A stretch of 64,000 nucleotides of DNA, taken from the NCBI RefSeq assembly GCF_000968685.2, contig NZ_LAKD02000083.1, positions 1 through 64,000 on the forward strand, in the 5' to 3' direction. The position numbers and the translations under genes are program-made. Below are positions 41,486 through 48,727 of the stretch, one piece after another (position 1 is the stretch's first letter; each line of letters opens with the position of its first letter). Below the pieces are notes generated by a model. The model was not told the DNA's origin and did not search any database. It saw nothing but the letters and a program-made list of their open reading frames with translations. The DNA comes from Streptomyces antioxidans (lineage in GTDB: Bacteria; Actinomycetota; Actinomycetes; Streptomycetales; Streptomycetaceae).

Positions 41486-42406
41486 TCAGGCGCCGCAGGA
41501 GCGCAGGAAGCGCCGGGTGCGCTCGGCGATGGGGAAGGGCTGGCCGGGCGGGCAGGGGTACATGTCCTGCTCGACGATGGCGAACAGATCCACATCCAGG
41601 TTCTGGGCCGCGGTCAGTACGGGGCCCAGCTCGGGAACGCCGTTCGGCGGTTCGCACATCACACCGCGCTGGACCGCGGGCCCGAACGGCACCTGGTTCT
41701 TCACCACATCGGCGAGGATCTCCGGGTCGACCTGCTTGAGGTGGAGGTAGCCGATGCGCTCGCCGTAGGTCTCGATGAGCTTGACGCTGTCGCCGCCGCA
41801 GTAGGCGTAGTGGCCGGTGTCCAGGCAGAGGTTGACCAGGCCCGCGTCGGTGGCGTCCAGGAAGCGGGCCACGTTCTCCTCGGTGTCGATATGGGTGTCG
41901 GCGTGCGGGTGGACGACGATGTCCAGCCCGAAGCGCTCGCGCACCTCGCGGGCCAGCCGCTCCATCCCGGTGGACAGATGGTGCCACTGCTCGGCGGTGA
42001 GCGTCGGGGGCTCGATCAGCTCGGCGGTCTTGTCGTCCCGCCAGAAGGACGGGATGACCACGAGGTGCTTGGCGTTCATCGCCCGGGTCAGCTCGGCCAC
42101 CTGGGAGACGTGCTCCCAGGTGGCGTCCCAGACCTCGGGGCCGCGGTGCAGCGAGGTGAAGACGGTGCCCGCGGAGACCGTGAGACCGCGCCGTCCGGTC
42201 TCCTCGGTGAGCCGGGCCGGGTCCGTGGGCAGGTAGCCGTACGGACCCAGCTCGATCCACTCGTAACCGGCCTCCGTGACCTCGTCGAGGAAGCGCTGCC
42301 AGGGGACCTGCTGATCGTCGTCGGGGAACCACACCCCCCAGGAGTCGGGGGCCGAGCCGACCCGGATGCGGTCCAGGGCGGGTACGGGGGAGGCGTCGGC
42401 AGTCAT
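41486..42406 (-). CDS. Inosose dehydratase/IolH-type TIM-barrel protein
   Basis: 306 residues, xylose-isomerase-like barrel. N-terminal RVGSAPDSWGVWFPDDDQQV is the diagnostic opening of the IolE group. Metal ligands are seen in IVVHPHADTHIDTEENV, VNLCLDTGHYAYCGGDSV (Asp, His) and the final VEQDMYP (Glu). Expected role: dehydration of 2-keto-myo-inositol (IolE), needed because no other iolE is in the window; the related IolH is an alternative. The ATG at 42406 has AGGAG 11 nt upstream and an operator-like element lies 80 bp before it, so the gene may have its own promoter. Confidence 0.7.
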   Translation of the reverse strand: MTADASPVPALDRIRVGSAPDSWGVWFPDDDQQVPWQRFLDEVTEAGYEWIELGPYGYLPTDPARLTEETGRRGLTVSAGTVFTSLHRGPEVWDATWEHVSQVAELTRAMNAKHLVVIPSFWRDDKTAELIEPPTLTAEQWHHLSTGMERLAREVRERFGLDIVVHPHADTHIDTEENVARFLDATDAGLVNLCLDTGHYAYCGGDSVKLIETYGERIGYLHLKQVDPEILADVVKNQVPFGPAVQRGVMCEPPNGVPELGPVLTAAQNLDVDLFAIVEQDMYPCPPGQPFPIAERTRRFLRSCGA

Positions 42407-42483
42407 GGCAGAGGGTCTCCTCGGTGTGCTGGGGTGCCCGCGTCGTACTGTTTTGGGCAGCTTCACCGGCCGGGCGGGCGGCC

Positions 42484-42498
42484 GTCAAGGCTTCGTCA
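42484..42498. promoter_or_regulatory. Third inositol-operator-like site
   Basis: GTCAAGGCTTCGTCA matches the divergent-promoter element GTCAAGACTTTGTCA in 13 of 15 positions, and GTCTTGTCAG follows 13 bp on. It lies 78 bp upstream of the IolE/IolH-like gene, in the gap between it and the importer ATPase. Confidence 0.55.
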
Positions 42499-42559
42499 GG
42501 ACATTCGGACGTCTTGTCAGAGTAAGGGGAGGGGAAAGGCGTCGGAATGGCGGCGTCCG

Positions 42560-43447
42560 TCAGGAGGAGGGGGCGGTCACCTCCTCCGGGAGCTCGTCCA
42601 CGTCGACCCCGCGGACCTGGGCCAGCTCGTGCTTGAGCGCGGCCAGTTCGGTCCCGCCGGCCATGTGGTTGGTGAGCTCTTCGAGGCTGACGTCCTCGCG
42701 CGCCGCGTTCAGCTCCAGGGCGCCGAGCCTGAGCACCGCGAAGTGGTCGCCGACCATATAGGCGTGGTGGGGGTTGTGGGTGATGAAGATGACGCCGAGT
42801 CCGCGTTCGCGCGCCGCCGCGATGTACTTGAGCACCACACCGGACTGCTTGACGCCCAGCGCCGCGGTCGGCTCGTCCAGGATCAGCACCCGGGCGCCGA
42901 AGTGGACCGCCCGGGCGATGGCCACGGACTGCCGCTGACCCCCGGAGAGGGTGCCGATCGGCTGCTCCAGGTTGTCGAGGTGGATGCCCATGGCGGACAG
43001 CTCCTCGCCGGTGATCCGCTTCATCCGCTGGATGTCAAGACGCCGCACCGGCCAGGGGCCGCGGGTCAGCTCGGAGCCGAGGAAGAAGTTCCGCCATACC
43101 GGCATCAGCGGCACGGTGGCCAGGTCCTGGTAGACCGTGGCGATGCCCAGGTTCAGGGCGTCGCGCGGGGTGTTCAGCCGCACCGGCTTCCCGTCCACGA
43201 GGTATTCGCCCTCGTCATGCTGGTGCAGCCCTGAGATGATCTTGATCAGGGTGGACTTGCCGGCGCCGTTGTCGCCGAGCACACAGGTCACCCGGCCCGG
43301 CCGGACGGCCAGGTCGATGCCCTCCAGGGCGCGGATGTTCCCGTAGAGCTTGCCCACCCCCCGCAGTTGGACCACCGGGTCCTCGTCCGGTGCGGGATCC
43401 GGTCCGGGATCCGGGGCGGCGCCGTCCTTGGTGACGTTCGTTGCCAT
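42560..43447 (-). CDS. Inositol/sugar ABC transporter ATPase
   Basis: 295 residues, one ATPase domain (unlike the double-domain rbsA). Walker A VTCVLGDNGAGKSTLIKIIS (~residue 65), Q-loop ATVYQDLATVPLMP, signature TLSGGQRQSVAIARAVHFGA, Walker B ARVLILDEPTAALG, H-loop GVIFITHNPHHAY. The first 30 residues are Asp/Pro-rich (PDPGPDPAPDEDP). AGGAGGTGA 7 nt before the ATG at 43447. With the RbsC-type permease and the binding lipoprotein upstream it forms a CUT2 importer, which in this setting should carry myo-inositol. Confidence 0.88.
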   Translation of the reverse strand: MATNVTKDGAAPDPGPDPAPDEDPVVQLRGVGKLYGNIRALEGIDLAVRPGRVTCVLGDNGAGKSTLIKIISGLHQHDEGEYLVDGKPVRLNTPRDALNLGIATVYQDLATVPLMPVWRNFFLGSELTRGPWPVRRLDIQRMKRITGEELSAMGIHLDNLEQPIGTLSGGQRQSVAIARAVHFGARVLILDEPTAALGVKQSGVVLKYIAAARERGLGVIFITHNPHHAYMVGDHFAVLRLGALELNAAREDVSLEELTNHMAGGTELAALKHELAQVRGVDVDELPEEVTAPSS

Positions 43448-43452
43448 TCCGA

Positions 43453-44523
43453 TCACCTCCTGGCGGCCTGGCGGCGCACCCACAGATTGACGAGGGTCGC
43501 GAGCAGCAGCATCACGCCGACGAAGAACTTGAACCAGTCGGGGTTCCAGTTGGCGTAGACGATGCCCTGGTTGACCATGCCGAAGATAAAGGCGCCGAGG
43601 ACCGCGCCGATCGCGGAGCCGTAGCCGCCGGTGAGCAGGCAGCCGCCGATCACGGCCGCGATGATGTAGTAGAACTCGTTGCCCACGCCCTCGCCGGCCT
43701 GCACGGTGTTGTACTCGAAGAGCAGATGCATGCCCACGAACCAGGCCGCGAAGCCCACCGTCATAAAGAGGGCGATCTTGGTGAGGTTCACCGGGACGCC
43801 CACGGCCCGGGCGCTCTCCTTCGAACCACCGGCCGCGAAGATCCAGTTGCCGAACTTGGTGCGCAGCAGCACCCAGGTGGCGAGGGCGGCGAAGACCAGC
43901 CACCACAGCACGGTGATCTTCACATTGACACCGAAGACGTCGATCTCGGCGGCGAAGAGCGACTTGGCCTGGTCGAAGCCGTCCATGTCACTGATGGAGT
44001 CGGTGGCGACATTGCCGGTCAGCAGCTTGGTGATGGCCAGGTTGGCGCCCTGGAGCATCAGAAAGCTGGCGAGGGTGACCAGGAAGCTGGGCAGCCCGGT
44101 CTTGATCAGCAGCAGTCCGTTGATCAGCCCCACGGTGAGCGAGACCAGCAGCGCGACGACCACGCCCACCCAGACATTGGCGGTGAGCTGGAAGCTGAGC
44201 ATGCTCGCGGCCAGCGCCGAGGAGGTGACGGCGACCCCGGCCGACAGGTCGAACTCACCGCCGATCATCAGCAGGGAGACGGCGAGCGCCATGATGCCCA
44301 TGGTGGACGCCTGGTAGAGGACGGTGGCGAAGGAGTCGGCCTGCCGGAAGGTGGGGGCCACGGCGAAGAAGAAGAGGTAGACGCCGATGGCCGCGACCAG
44401 CGCCCCGATCTCGGGCCTGGCCAGCGCCCGCCGGGCCAGCGAGCGCTCGGCGGTGCGGCTCTTGGGCGGGGCCGCGGGGGAGGCGGGCGGGGTCGCGGCC
44501 GCCGGGGTGGCGGTGTGGGTCAT
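43453..44523 (-). CDS. Inositol/sugar ABC transporter permease (CUT2)
   Basis: 356 residues. Cytoplasmic Ala/Pro-rich N-terminus, then about ten membrane segments of the RbsC type: ALAVSLLMIGGEFDLSAGVA; INGLLLIKTGLPSFLVTLAS; IFAAGGSKESARAVGVPVNL; IAAVIGGCLLTGGYGSAIGA. One channel subunit, assumed to dimerise. It starts 7 bp after the binding-protein stop and ends 5 bp before the ATPase start, so the three genes form one unit. Confidence 0.9.
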   Translation of the reverse strand: MTHTATPAAATPPASPAAPPKSRTAERSLARRALARPEIGALVAAIGVYLFFFAVAPTFRQADSFATVLYQASTMGIMALAVSLLMIGGEFDLSAGVAVTSSALAASMLSFQLTANVWVGVVVALLVSLTVGLINGLLLIKTGLPSFLVTLASFLMLQGANLAITKLLTGNVATDSISDMDGFDQAKSLFAAEIDVFGVNVKITVLWWLVFAALATWVLLRTKFGNWIFAAGGSKESARAVGVPVNLTKIALFMTVGFAAWFVGMHLLFEYNTVQAGEGVGNEFYYIIAAVIGGCLLTGGYGSAIGAVLGAFIFGMVNQGIVYANWNPDWFKFFVGVMLLLATLVNLWVRRQAARR

Positions 44524-44530
44524 GACCGGC

Positions 44531-45541
44531 TCACCGCGTTCCCTTCCGGGCGAACGTGGCGATGGTGTCCACGTTGTCCTTGGTGACGAACGCGGGCCCG
44601 GTCAGCACGGGCTGTTCGCCGCCGCCGCTGAAGTTGCCGTTGTTCTTGTAGAGCCACAGGGAGTCGATGGACAGATAGCCCTGGAGATACGGCTGCTGGT
44701 CGACCGCGAACTGGACGTCGCCGCTCTGCACGGCCGAGACCAGGTCCTTGTTGAGGTCGAAGGTGGCGACCTTGGCCTTGCCCCCGGCGTCCTTGGCGGA
44801 CTGCACGGCGGTCAGGGCGAAGGGCGCGCCCAGGGTGACGACGTGGTCGATGCTGGAGTCCTGCTTGAGCTTCGCGGCGATCGTCGACTTGACCGACGGC
44901 ATATCGGTGCCGTTGACGTAGAGGATGTCGGTCTTGCCCTTGAAGGTCTTCTTCACGCCCGCGCAGCGGGCCTCGAGGGCGACATGGCCCTGCTCCTGGA
45001 TCACACAGATGTTGTGCTTGGCGCCGACCTCGTTGAGGTGCTTGCCGAAGGCCTGGCCCGCGATGTTCTCGTCCTGGCCGAAGTACTCCAGCAGCCCCAT
45101 GTCCTTCCACTGGTCGAGTCCCGCGTTGAAGGCGACGACCGGGATCCCGGCCTTCTTCGCCTTGGCTATCGCGCCCTTCATGGCGTCGGGCTTGGCGAGG
45201 GTGATGGCGATGCCGTCGACCTTCTGGTTGATCGCGTTCTGGATCAGGTTGGCCTGGTCGGCTCCGCTGGGGTTGCTGGAGTAGACGAGGTCGACGTTGT
45301 CCTTGGCCGCCGCGGCCTTGGCGCCCTTGCGCACCGTGTCCCAGAAGGTGTCGCCCGGGGCGGCGTGGGTGATCATCGCGATCTTGATCCGCGGTGTGTC
45401 GGCCTTCCCGGCCGCGAGGTCGCCGTCGGCTTCCTGGGCCTTCTTGCCGCCCTGACTGCTGCAGCCCGCCGCCAGGAGGGCGGCCACGGTGGCGAGTGCG
45501 GCGAGGCCCGCCCCGCGGTGTCTATTGAGTCTGAGGTCCAT
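44531..45541 (-). CDS. Inositol/sugar ABC transporter binding lipoprotein
   Basis: 336 residues. Lipobox LLAAGCSS puts the lipidated Cys at 27 from the ATG at 45541. Type-I sugar-binding domain: RIKIAMITHAAPGDTFWDTV; GADQANLIQNAINQKVDGIA; HVALEARCAGVKKTF; AVQSGDVQFAVDQQPYLQGY. It captures the substrate outside the cell. GAGAGG 11 nt upstream fits the ATG, not the GTG at 45553. First gene of the leftward importer unit, facing the divergent iol promoter. Confidence 0.9.
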   Translation of the reverse strand: MDLRLNRHRGAGLAALATVAALLAAGCSSQGGKKAQEADGDLAAGKADTPRIKIAMITHAAPGDTFWDTVRKGAKAAAAKDNVDLVYSSNPSGADQANLIQNAINQKVDGIAITLAKPDAMKGAIAKAKKAGIPVVAFNAGLDQWKDMGLLEYFGQDENIAGQAFGKHLNEVGAKHNICVIQEQGHVALEARCAGVKKTFKGKTDILYVNGTDMPSVKSTIAAKLKQDSSIDHVVTLGAPFALTAVQSAKDAGGKAKVATFDLNKDLVSAVQSGDVQFAVDQQPYLQGYLSIDSLWLYKNNGNFSGGGEQPVLTGPAFVTKDNVDTIATFARKGTR

Positions 45542-45620
45542 CCGTTCCAGCACCTCTCAAAGCCAGGTCCGTCGAGTGCGCACGGCCGTTGCAGAACGGG
45601 AGCCTCTCCCCGTGGAGGGC

Positions 45621-45731
45621 CACTGTCAAGACTTTGTCATGACAACATTTCATCCGGACGTAACGAGGCGATAACGTGACTCATGGGTCCGGATGGCTAC
45701 GTCCGTATGTAAGGACAAAGTCTTGACAGTG
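45621..45731. promoter_or_regulatory. 18-bp inverted operator pair in the divergent inositol promoter
   Basis: CACTGTCAAGACTTTGTC at 45621-45638 and its exact reverse complement at 45714-45731 flank the 75-bp centre of the promoter between the importer and iolC. Each copy contains a TTGACA reading outward, so a protein bound there would cover the -35 box on both sides. The regulator (probably GntR-type IolR) is not in this window. Confidence 0.85.
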
Positions 45732-45752
45732 GGCGGGGCACACGTCTAGACC
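45723..45752 (+). promoter_or_regulatory. Promoter of iolC
   Basis: TTGACA (45723-45728) and TAGACC (45747-45752) with 18-bp spacing, a good fit to the vegetative HrdB type. The -35 lies within the right operator arm. The mirror TTGACA at 45629-45624 serves the leftward importer, but its -10 (GAGGCT or AGGCTC) is poor. Confidence 0.6.
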
Positions 45753-45786
45753 TGAAGGGCCGGGGTGGATCCCGGAGTTCGAGCAC

Positions 45787-45828
45787 CAGACCCTGAGCTG
45801 CGTCTTTCAGACCCTGAGCTGCGTCTTT
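45787..45828 (+). repeat. Perfect 21-bp tandem duplication in the iolC leader
   Basis: CAGACCCTGAGCTGCGTCTT (plus one T) occurs at 45787-45807 and again, identical, at 45808-45828. It ends 15 bp before the iolC ATG, just before the ribosome-binding site GAAGGGG. Confidence 0.85.
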
Positions 45829-45843
45829 CCCGAAGGGGCGGGC

Positions 45844-46791
45844 ATGAGTGAGCCGTACGACCTGATCACGATGGGCCGCATCGGAGTGGACCTCTATCCA
45901 CTGCAGACCGGTGTACCACTGCCGCAGGTGGAATCGTTCGGAAAGTTCCTCGGCGGCTCGGCGACCAATGTCGCGGTCTCCGCGGCCCGCTTCGGCCACC
46001 GCTCCGCGGTGATCAGCCGCACCGGGGCGGATCCCTTCGGCGACTACATCCACCAGGAGCTGCGGGCCTTCGGGGTGGACGACCGCTTCGTCACCCCCGT
46101 CGAGGAGTACCCCACCCCGATCACCTTCTGTGAGATCTTCCCGCCCGATGACTTCCCGCTGTACTTCTACCGCCGCCCCAAGGCGCCCGATCTGGAGATC
46201 CACCCCGATGAGCTGGACCTCGACGCCATCCGCGCCGCCCGGATCTTCTGGATGACCGGCACCGGACTCAGCGAGGAGCCCAGCCGCACCAGCACCCTCG
46301 CCGCGCTCACCGCCCGTGCCAAGAGCGGCACCACCGTCTTCGACCTCGACTGGCGGCCGATGTTCTGGGCCGACCCGGAGACCGCCCGCCCCTTCTACGC
46401 CGAGGCGCTGCGCCACGCCACCGTAGCCGTCGGCAACGTGGACGAGTGCGAGATCGCCACGGGTGCGCGCGAGCCCAAGGCGTGCGCGCGGGCGCTGCTG
46501 GACGCGGGCGTCGAGATCGCCATCGTCAAACAGGGCCCGCGCGGGGTGCTCGCCGTGCACCGCGACGGCACCACCGCGGAGGTCCCGCCGGTCCCGGTCG
46601 AGGTGGTCAACGGGCTCGGCGCGGGCGACGCGTTCGGCGGCGCCCTGTGCCACGGGCTGCTCTCGGGCCTGCCCCTGGAGCACATGATGCGGTATGCCAA
46701 CGCGGCGGGCGCCATCGTCGCGTCCCGCCTCGCCTGCTCCTCCGCGATGCCCACGGAAGCGGAGGTCGAGGCTCTGCTGGCGGGGGACTGA
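45844..46791 (+). CDS. iolC: 5-dehydro-2-deoxygluconokinase IolC
   Basis: 315 residues, PfkB kinase. N-terminal LITMGRIGVDLYPLQTGVPL, GKFLGGSATNVAVSAARFGH, and C-terminal NGLGAGDAFGGALCHGLLSG (GAGD with the catalytic Asp). FYRRPKAPDLEIHPDELDLD is typical of IolC. It phosphorylates 2-deoxy-5-keto-gluconate to DKGP in inositol breakdown. GAAGGGG 7-8 nt before the ATG. First of five rightward iol genes. Confidence 0.93.
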   Translation: MSEPYDLITMGRIGVDLYPLQTGVPLPQVESFGKFLGGSATNVAVSAARFGHRSAVISRTGADPFGDYIHQELRAFGVDDRFVTPVEEYPTPITFCEIFPPDDFPLYFYRRPKAPDLEIHPDELDLDAIRAARIFWMTGTGLSEEPSRTSTLAALTARAKSGTTVFDLDWRPMFWADPETARPFYAEALRHATVAVGNVDECEIATGAREPKACARALLDAGVEIAIVKQGPRGVLAVHRDGTTAEVPPVPVEVVNGLGAGDAFGGALCHGLLSGLPLEHMMRYANAAGAIVASRLACSSAMPTEAEVEALLAGD

Positions 46792-46877
46792 CCCCGGGGC
46801 CCAGTGGTGCGGCCGCTGGGTGCCCATCGTTACGGGTGTCCCCGTCGAACCGAGCCTCGAAAAGGAAAGGAAATACC

Positions 46878-47777
46878 TTGAGCATCAGCATTTCGGACCT
46901 CGTGACGGTGCGCAGCCGCCACCCGGAGGCCATCGGCGAGGCGGCCGCCCGCCGGGTCCGCCGGCCCCTCATCGGGGACAGCGGCCGTCTGATGATCGTG
47001 GCAGCCGATCACCCGGCGCGCGGCGCCCTCGCCGTCGGCGGCCACAAGTTGGCCATGGCCAACCGGGTCGAGCTGCTGGAGCGGCTGTGCGTGGCGCTGT
47101 CCCGGCCCGGGGTCGACGGGGTGCTCGCCACCGCCGACATCCTCGAGGACCTGCTGCTGCTCGGCGCCCTCGACGGCAAGGTCGTCATGGGTTCGATGAA
47201 CCGCGGCGGGCTCGCCGGGGCCTCGTTCGAGCTCGACGACCGGTTCACCGGCCACCGCCCCCAGGACATCGAGCGCCTGCGCTTCGACGCGGGCAAGCTG
47301 CTGCTGCGCATCGACTACGAGGACGCCGGTTCGCTGACCACCATGGTCACCACGGCCCGCGCCATCGACGACATGGCGGAACGGCGGCTGCCCGTCTTCG
47401 TCGAGCCGTTCATCTCCCGGCGGACGGGCGGGAAGACGGGCGGAAAGGTCGTCAACGACCTGTCCGCCGAGGCCGTCACCAAGTCCATAGCCATCGCCTC
47501 CGGCCTCGCCGGAACCTCCGCCTACACCTGGCTCAAGGTGCCGGTCACCGAGGACGCCGACGAGATGGCGGCGGTGATGGAGACGAGCACCCTTCCGGCG
47601 GTGTTGCTCGGCGGCGACGTGGGCAAGTCTCCGCAGGACCAGGAGGAGGCGTACGAGAAGTGGCGCAAGGCGCTGGGCCTGCCCACCGTGCAGGGGCTGG
47701 TCGTCGGCCGCTCCCTGCTCTATCCGGCGGAGGGCAGTGTCGAGGCAGCCGTGGACACCGCCGTCGGCCTGCTGTGA
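46878..47777 (+). CDS. Class I aldolase-like barrel (Cgl0158-type), probable DKGP aldolase
   Basis: 299 residues. TIM barrel with RLMIVAADHPARGALAVGG, ATADILEDLLLLGALDGKVV, LRFDAGKLLLRIDYEDAGSL and GTSAYTWLKVPVTEDADEMA (Lys in TWLKV is a Schiff-base candidate), VLLGGDVGKSPQD. Actinobacterial iol clusters carry this 'Cgl0158' protein where Bacillus has IolJ, so it should split DKGP into DHAP and malonate semialdehyde; inference. The start is a TTG: AAAGGAAAGG at 46861-46870 gives 7-nt spacing to TTG 46878. Upstream in-frame GTGs fall inside iolC. Confidence 0.82.
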   Translation: MSISISDLVTVRSRHPEAIGEAAARRVRRPLIGDSGRLMIVAADHPARGALAVGGHKLAMANRVELLERLCVALSRPGVDGVLATADILEDLLLLGALDGKVVMGSMNRGGLAGASFELDDRFTGHRPQDIERLRFDAGKLLLRIDYEDAGSLTTMVTTARAIDDMAERRLPVFVEPFISRRTGGKTGGKVVNDLSAEAVTKSIAIASGLAGTSAYTWLKVPVTEDADEMAAVMETSTLPAVLLGGDVGKSPQDQEEAYEKWRKALGLPTVQGLVVGRSLLYPAEGSVEAAVDTAVGLL

Positions 47778-47806
47778 CGCTGTGAGAAAGGCAGAGACTT
47801 CACGCC

Positions 47807-48727
47807 ATGACCACCAACGATCCGTTCCCCGGCTTCCACGTACAGGCGGGCAAGGCCGCCGACGGCCCCTACGCCGTGGACATCGACCCCGAACGGGCCG
47901 GCTGGGGCCACTCCAGTCTGCGGGTCCTCGATCTGCCGCCCGGCGGTTCGCACTCACTGGCCACCGGGGACAGCGAGTGGATCGTGCTGCCGCTGAGCGG
48001 CGGTTGCACCGTGATCGCCGAGGGCCAGACATTCGAACTGCACGGCAGGGAGAGCGTGTTCAGCGGGGTGAGCGACTTCGTCTATCTGCCGCGCGACTCC
48101 CACGCCCAGATCGCCAGCGGCGCGGGCGGCCGCTTCGCGCTCACCGGCGCCCGCTGTGAGAACCGTCTGCCCGCGCGCTACGGACCGGCCTCCGCCGTCC
48201 CCGTCGAGCTGCGCGGCAGCGGCAACTGCTCGCGCCAGGTCAACAACTTCGGCGCCGCGGGCGTCTTCGAGTGCGACAAACTCATCGCCGTCGAGGTGCT
48301 CACCCCCGGCGGCAACTGGTCCTCGTATCCGCCGCACAAGCACGACCAGTGCCGCCCCGGCGAGGAGAGCGAGCTGGAGGAGATCTACTACTTCGAGATC
48401 GCCGAGGCCCACGGCAACGAGGGCATCGGCTACCAGCGGGTCTCCCCGTCCGGCCACGGACGCGGCACCGATGTGCTCGCCGAGGTCCGCACCGGTGACA
48501 CCGTCCTGATCCCCGACGGCTGGCACGGCCCCTCCATCGCCGCCCCCGGGCATGACATGTACTACCTCAACGTCATGGCGGGCCCGGAGGCGGAGCGCGC
48601 CTGGCTCATCTGCGACCACCCCGACCACGCCTGGATCCGCTCCACCTGGCCGGACCAGCCCGTCGACCCCCGACTGCCCCTCTACCAAGCACCCGCCTCC
48701 CAAGCCCCCGCTGGAGACTCACGATGA
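47807..48727 (+). CDS. iolB: 5-deoxy-glucuronate isomerase IolB
   Basis: 306 residues, bicupin. Metal site in the second half: YPPHKHDQCRPGEESELEEI (His-x-His, Glu) and IPDGWHGPSIAAPGHDMYYL (His); N-terminal cupin SEWIVLPLSGGCTVIAEGQT. It converts 5-deoxy-glucuronate to 2-deoxy-5-keto-gluconate. The stop overlaps the iolD ATG (CGATGA), so the isomerase and hydrolase are translated together. Start preceded by GAGAAAGG. Confidence 0.94.
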   Translation: MTTNDPFPGFHVQAGKAADGPYAVDIDPERAGWGHSSLRVLDLPPGGSHSLATGDSEWIVLPLSGGCTVIAEGQTFELHGRESVFSGVSDFVYLPRDSHAQIASGAGGRFALTGARCENRLPARYGPASAVPVELRGSGNCSRQVNNFGAAGVFECDKLIAVEVLTPGGNWSSYPPHKHDQCRPGEESELEEIYYFEIAEAHGNEGIGYQRVSPSGHGRGTDVLAEVRTGDTVLIPDGWHGPSIAAPGHDMYYLNVMAGPEAERAWLICDHPDHAWIRSTWPDQPVDPRLPLYQAPASQAPAGDSR

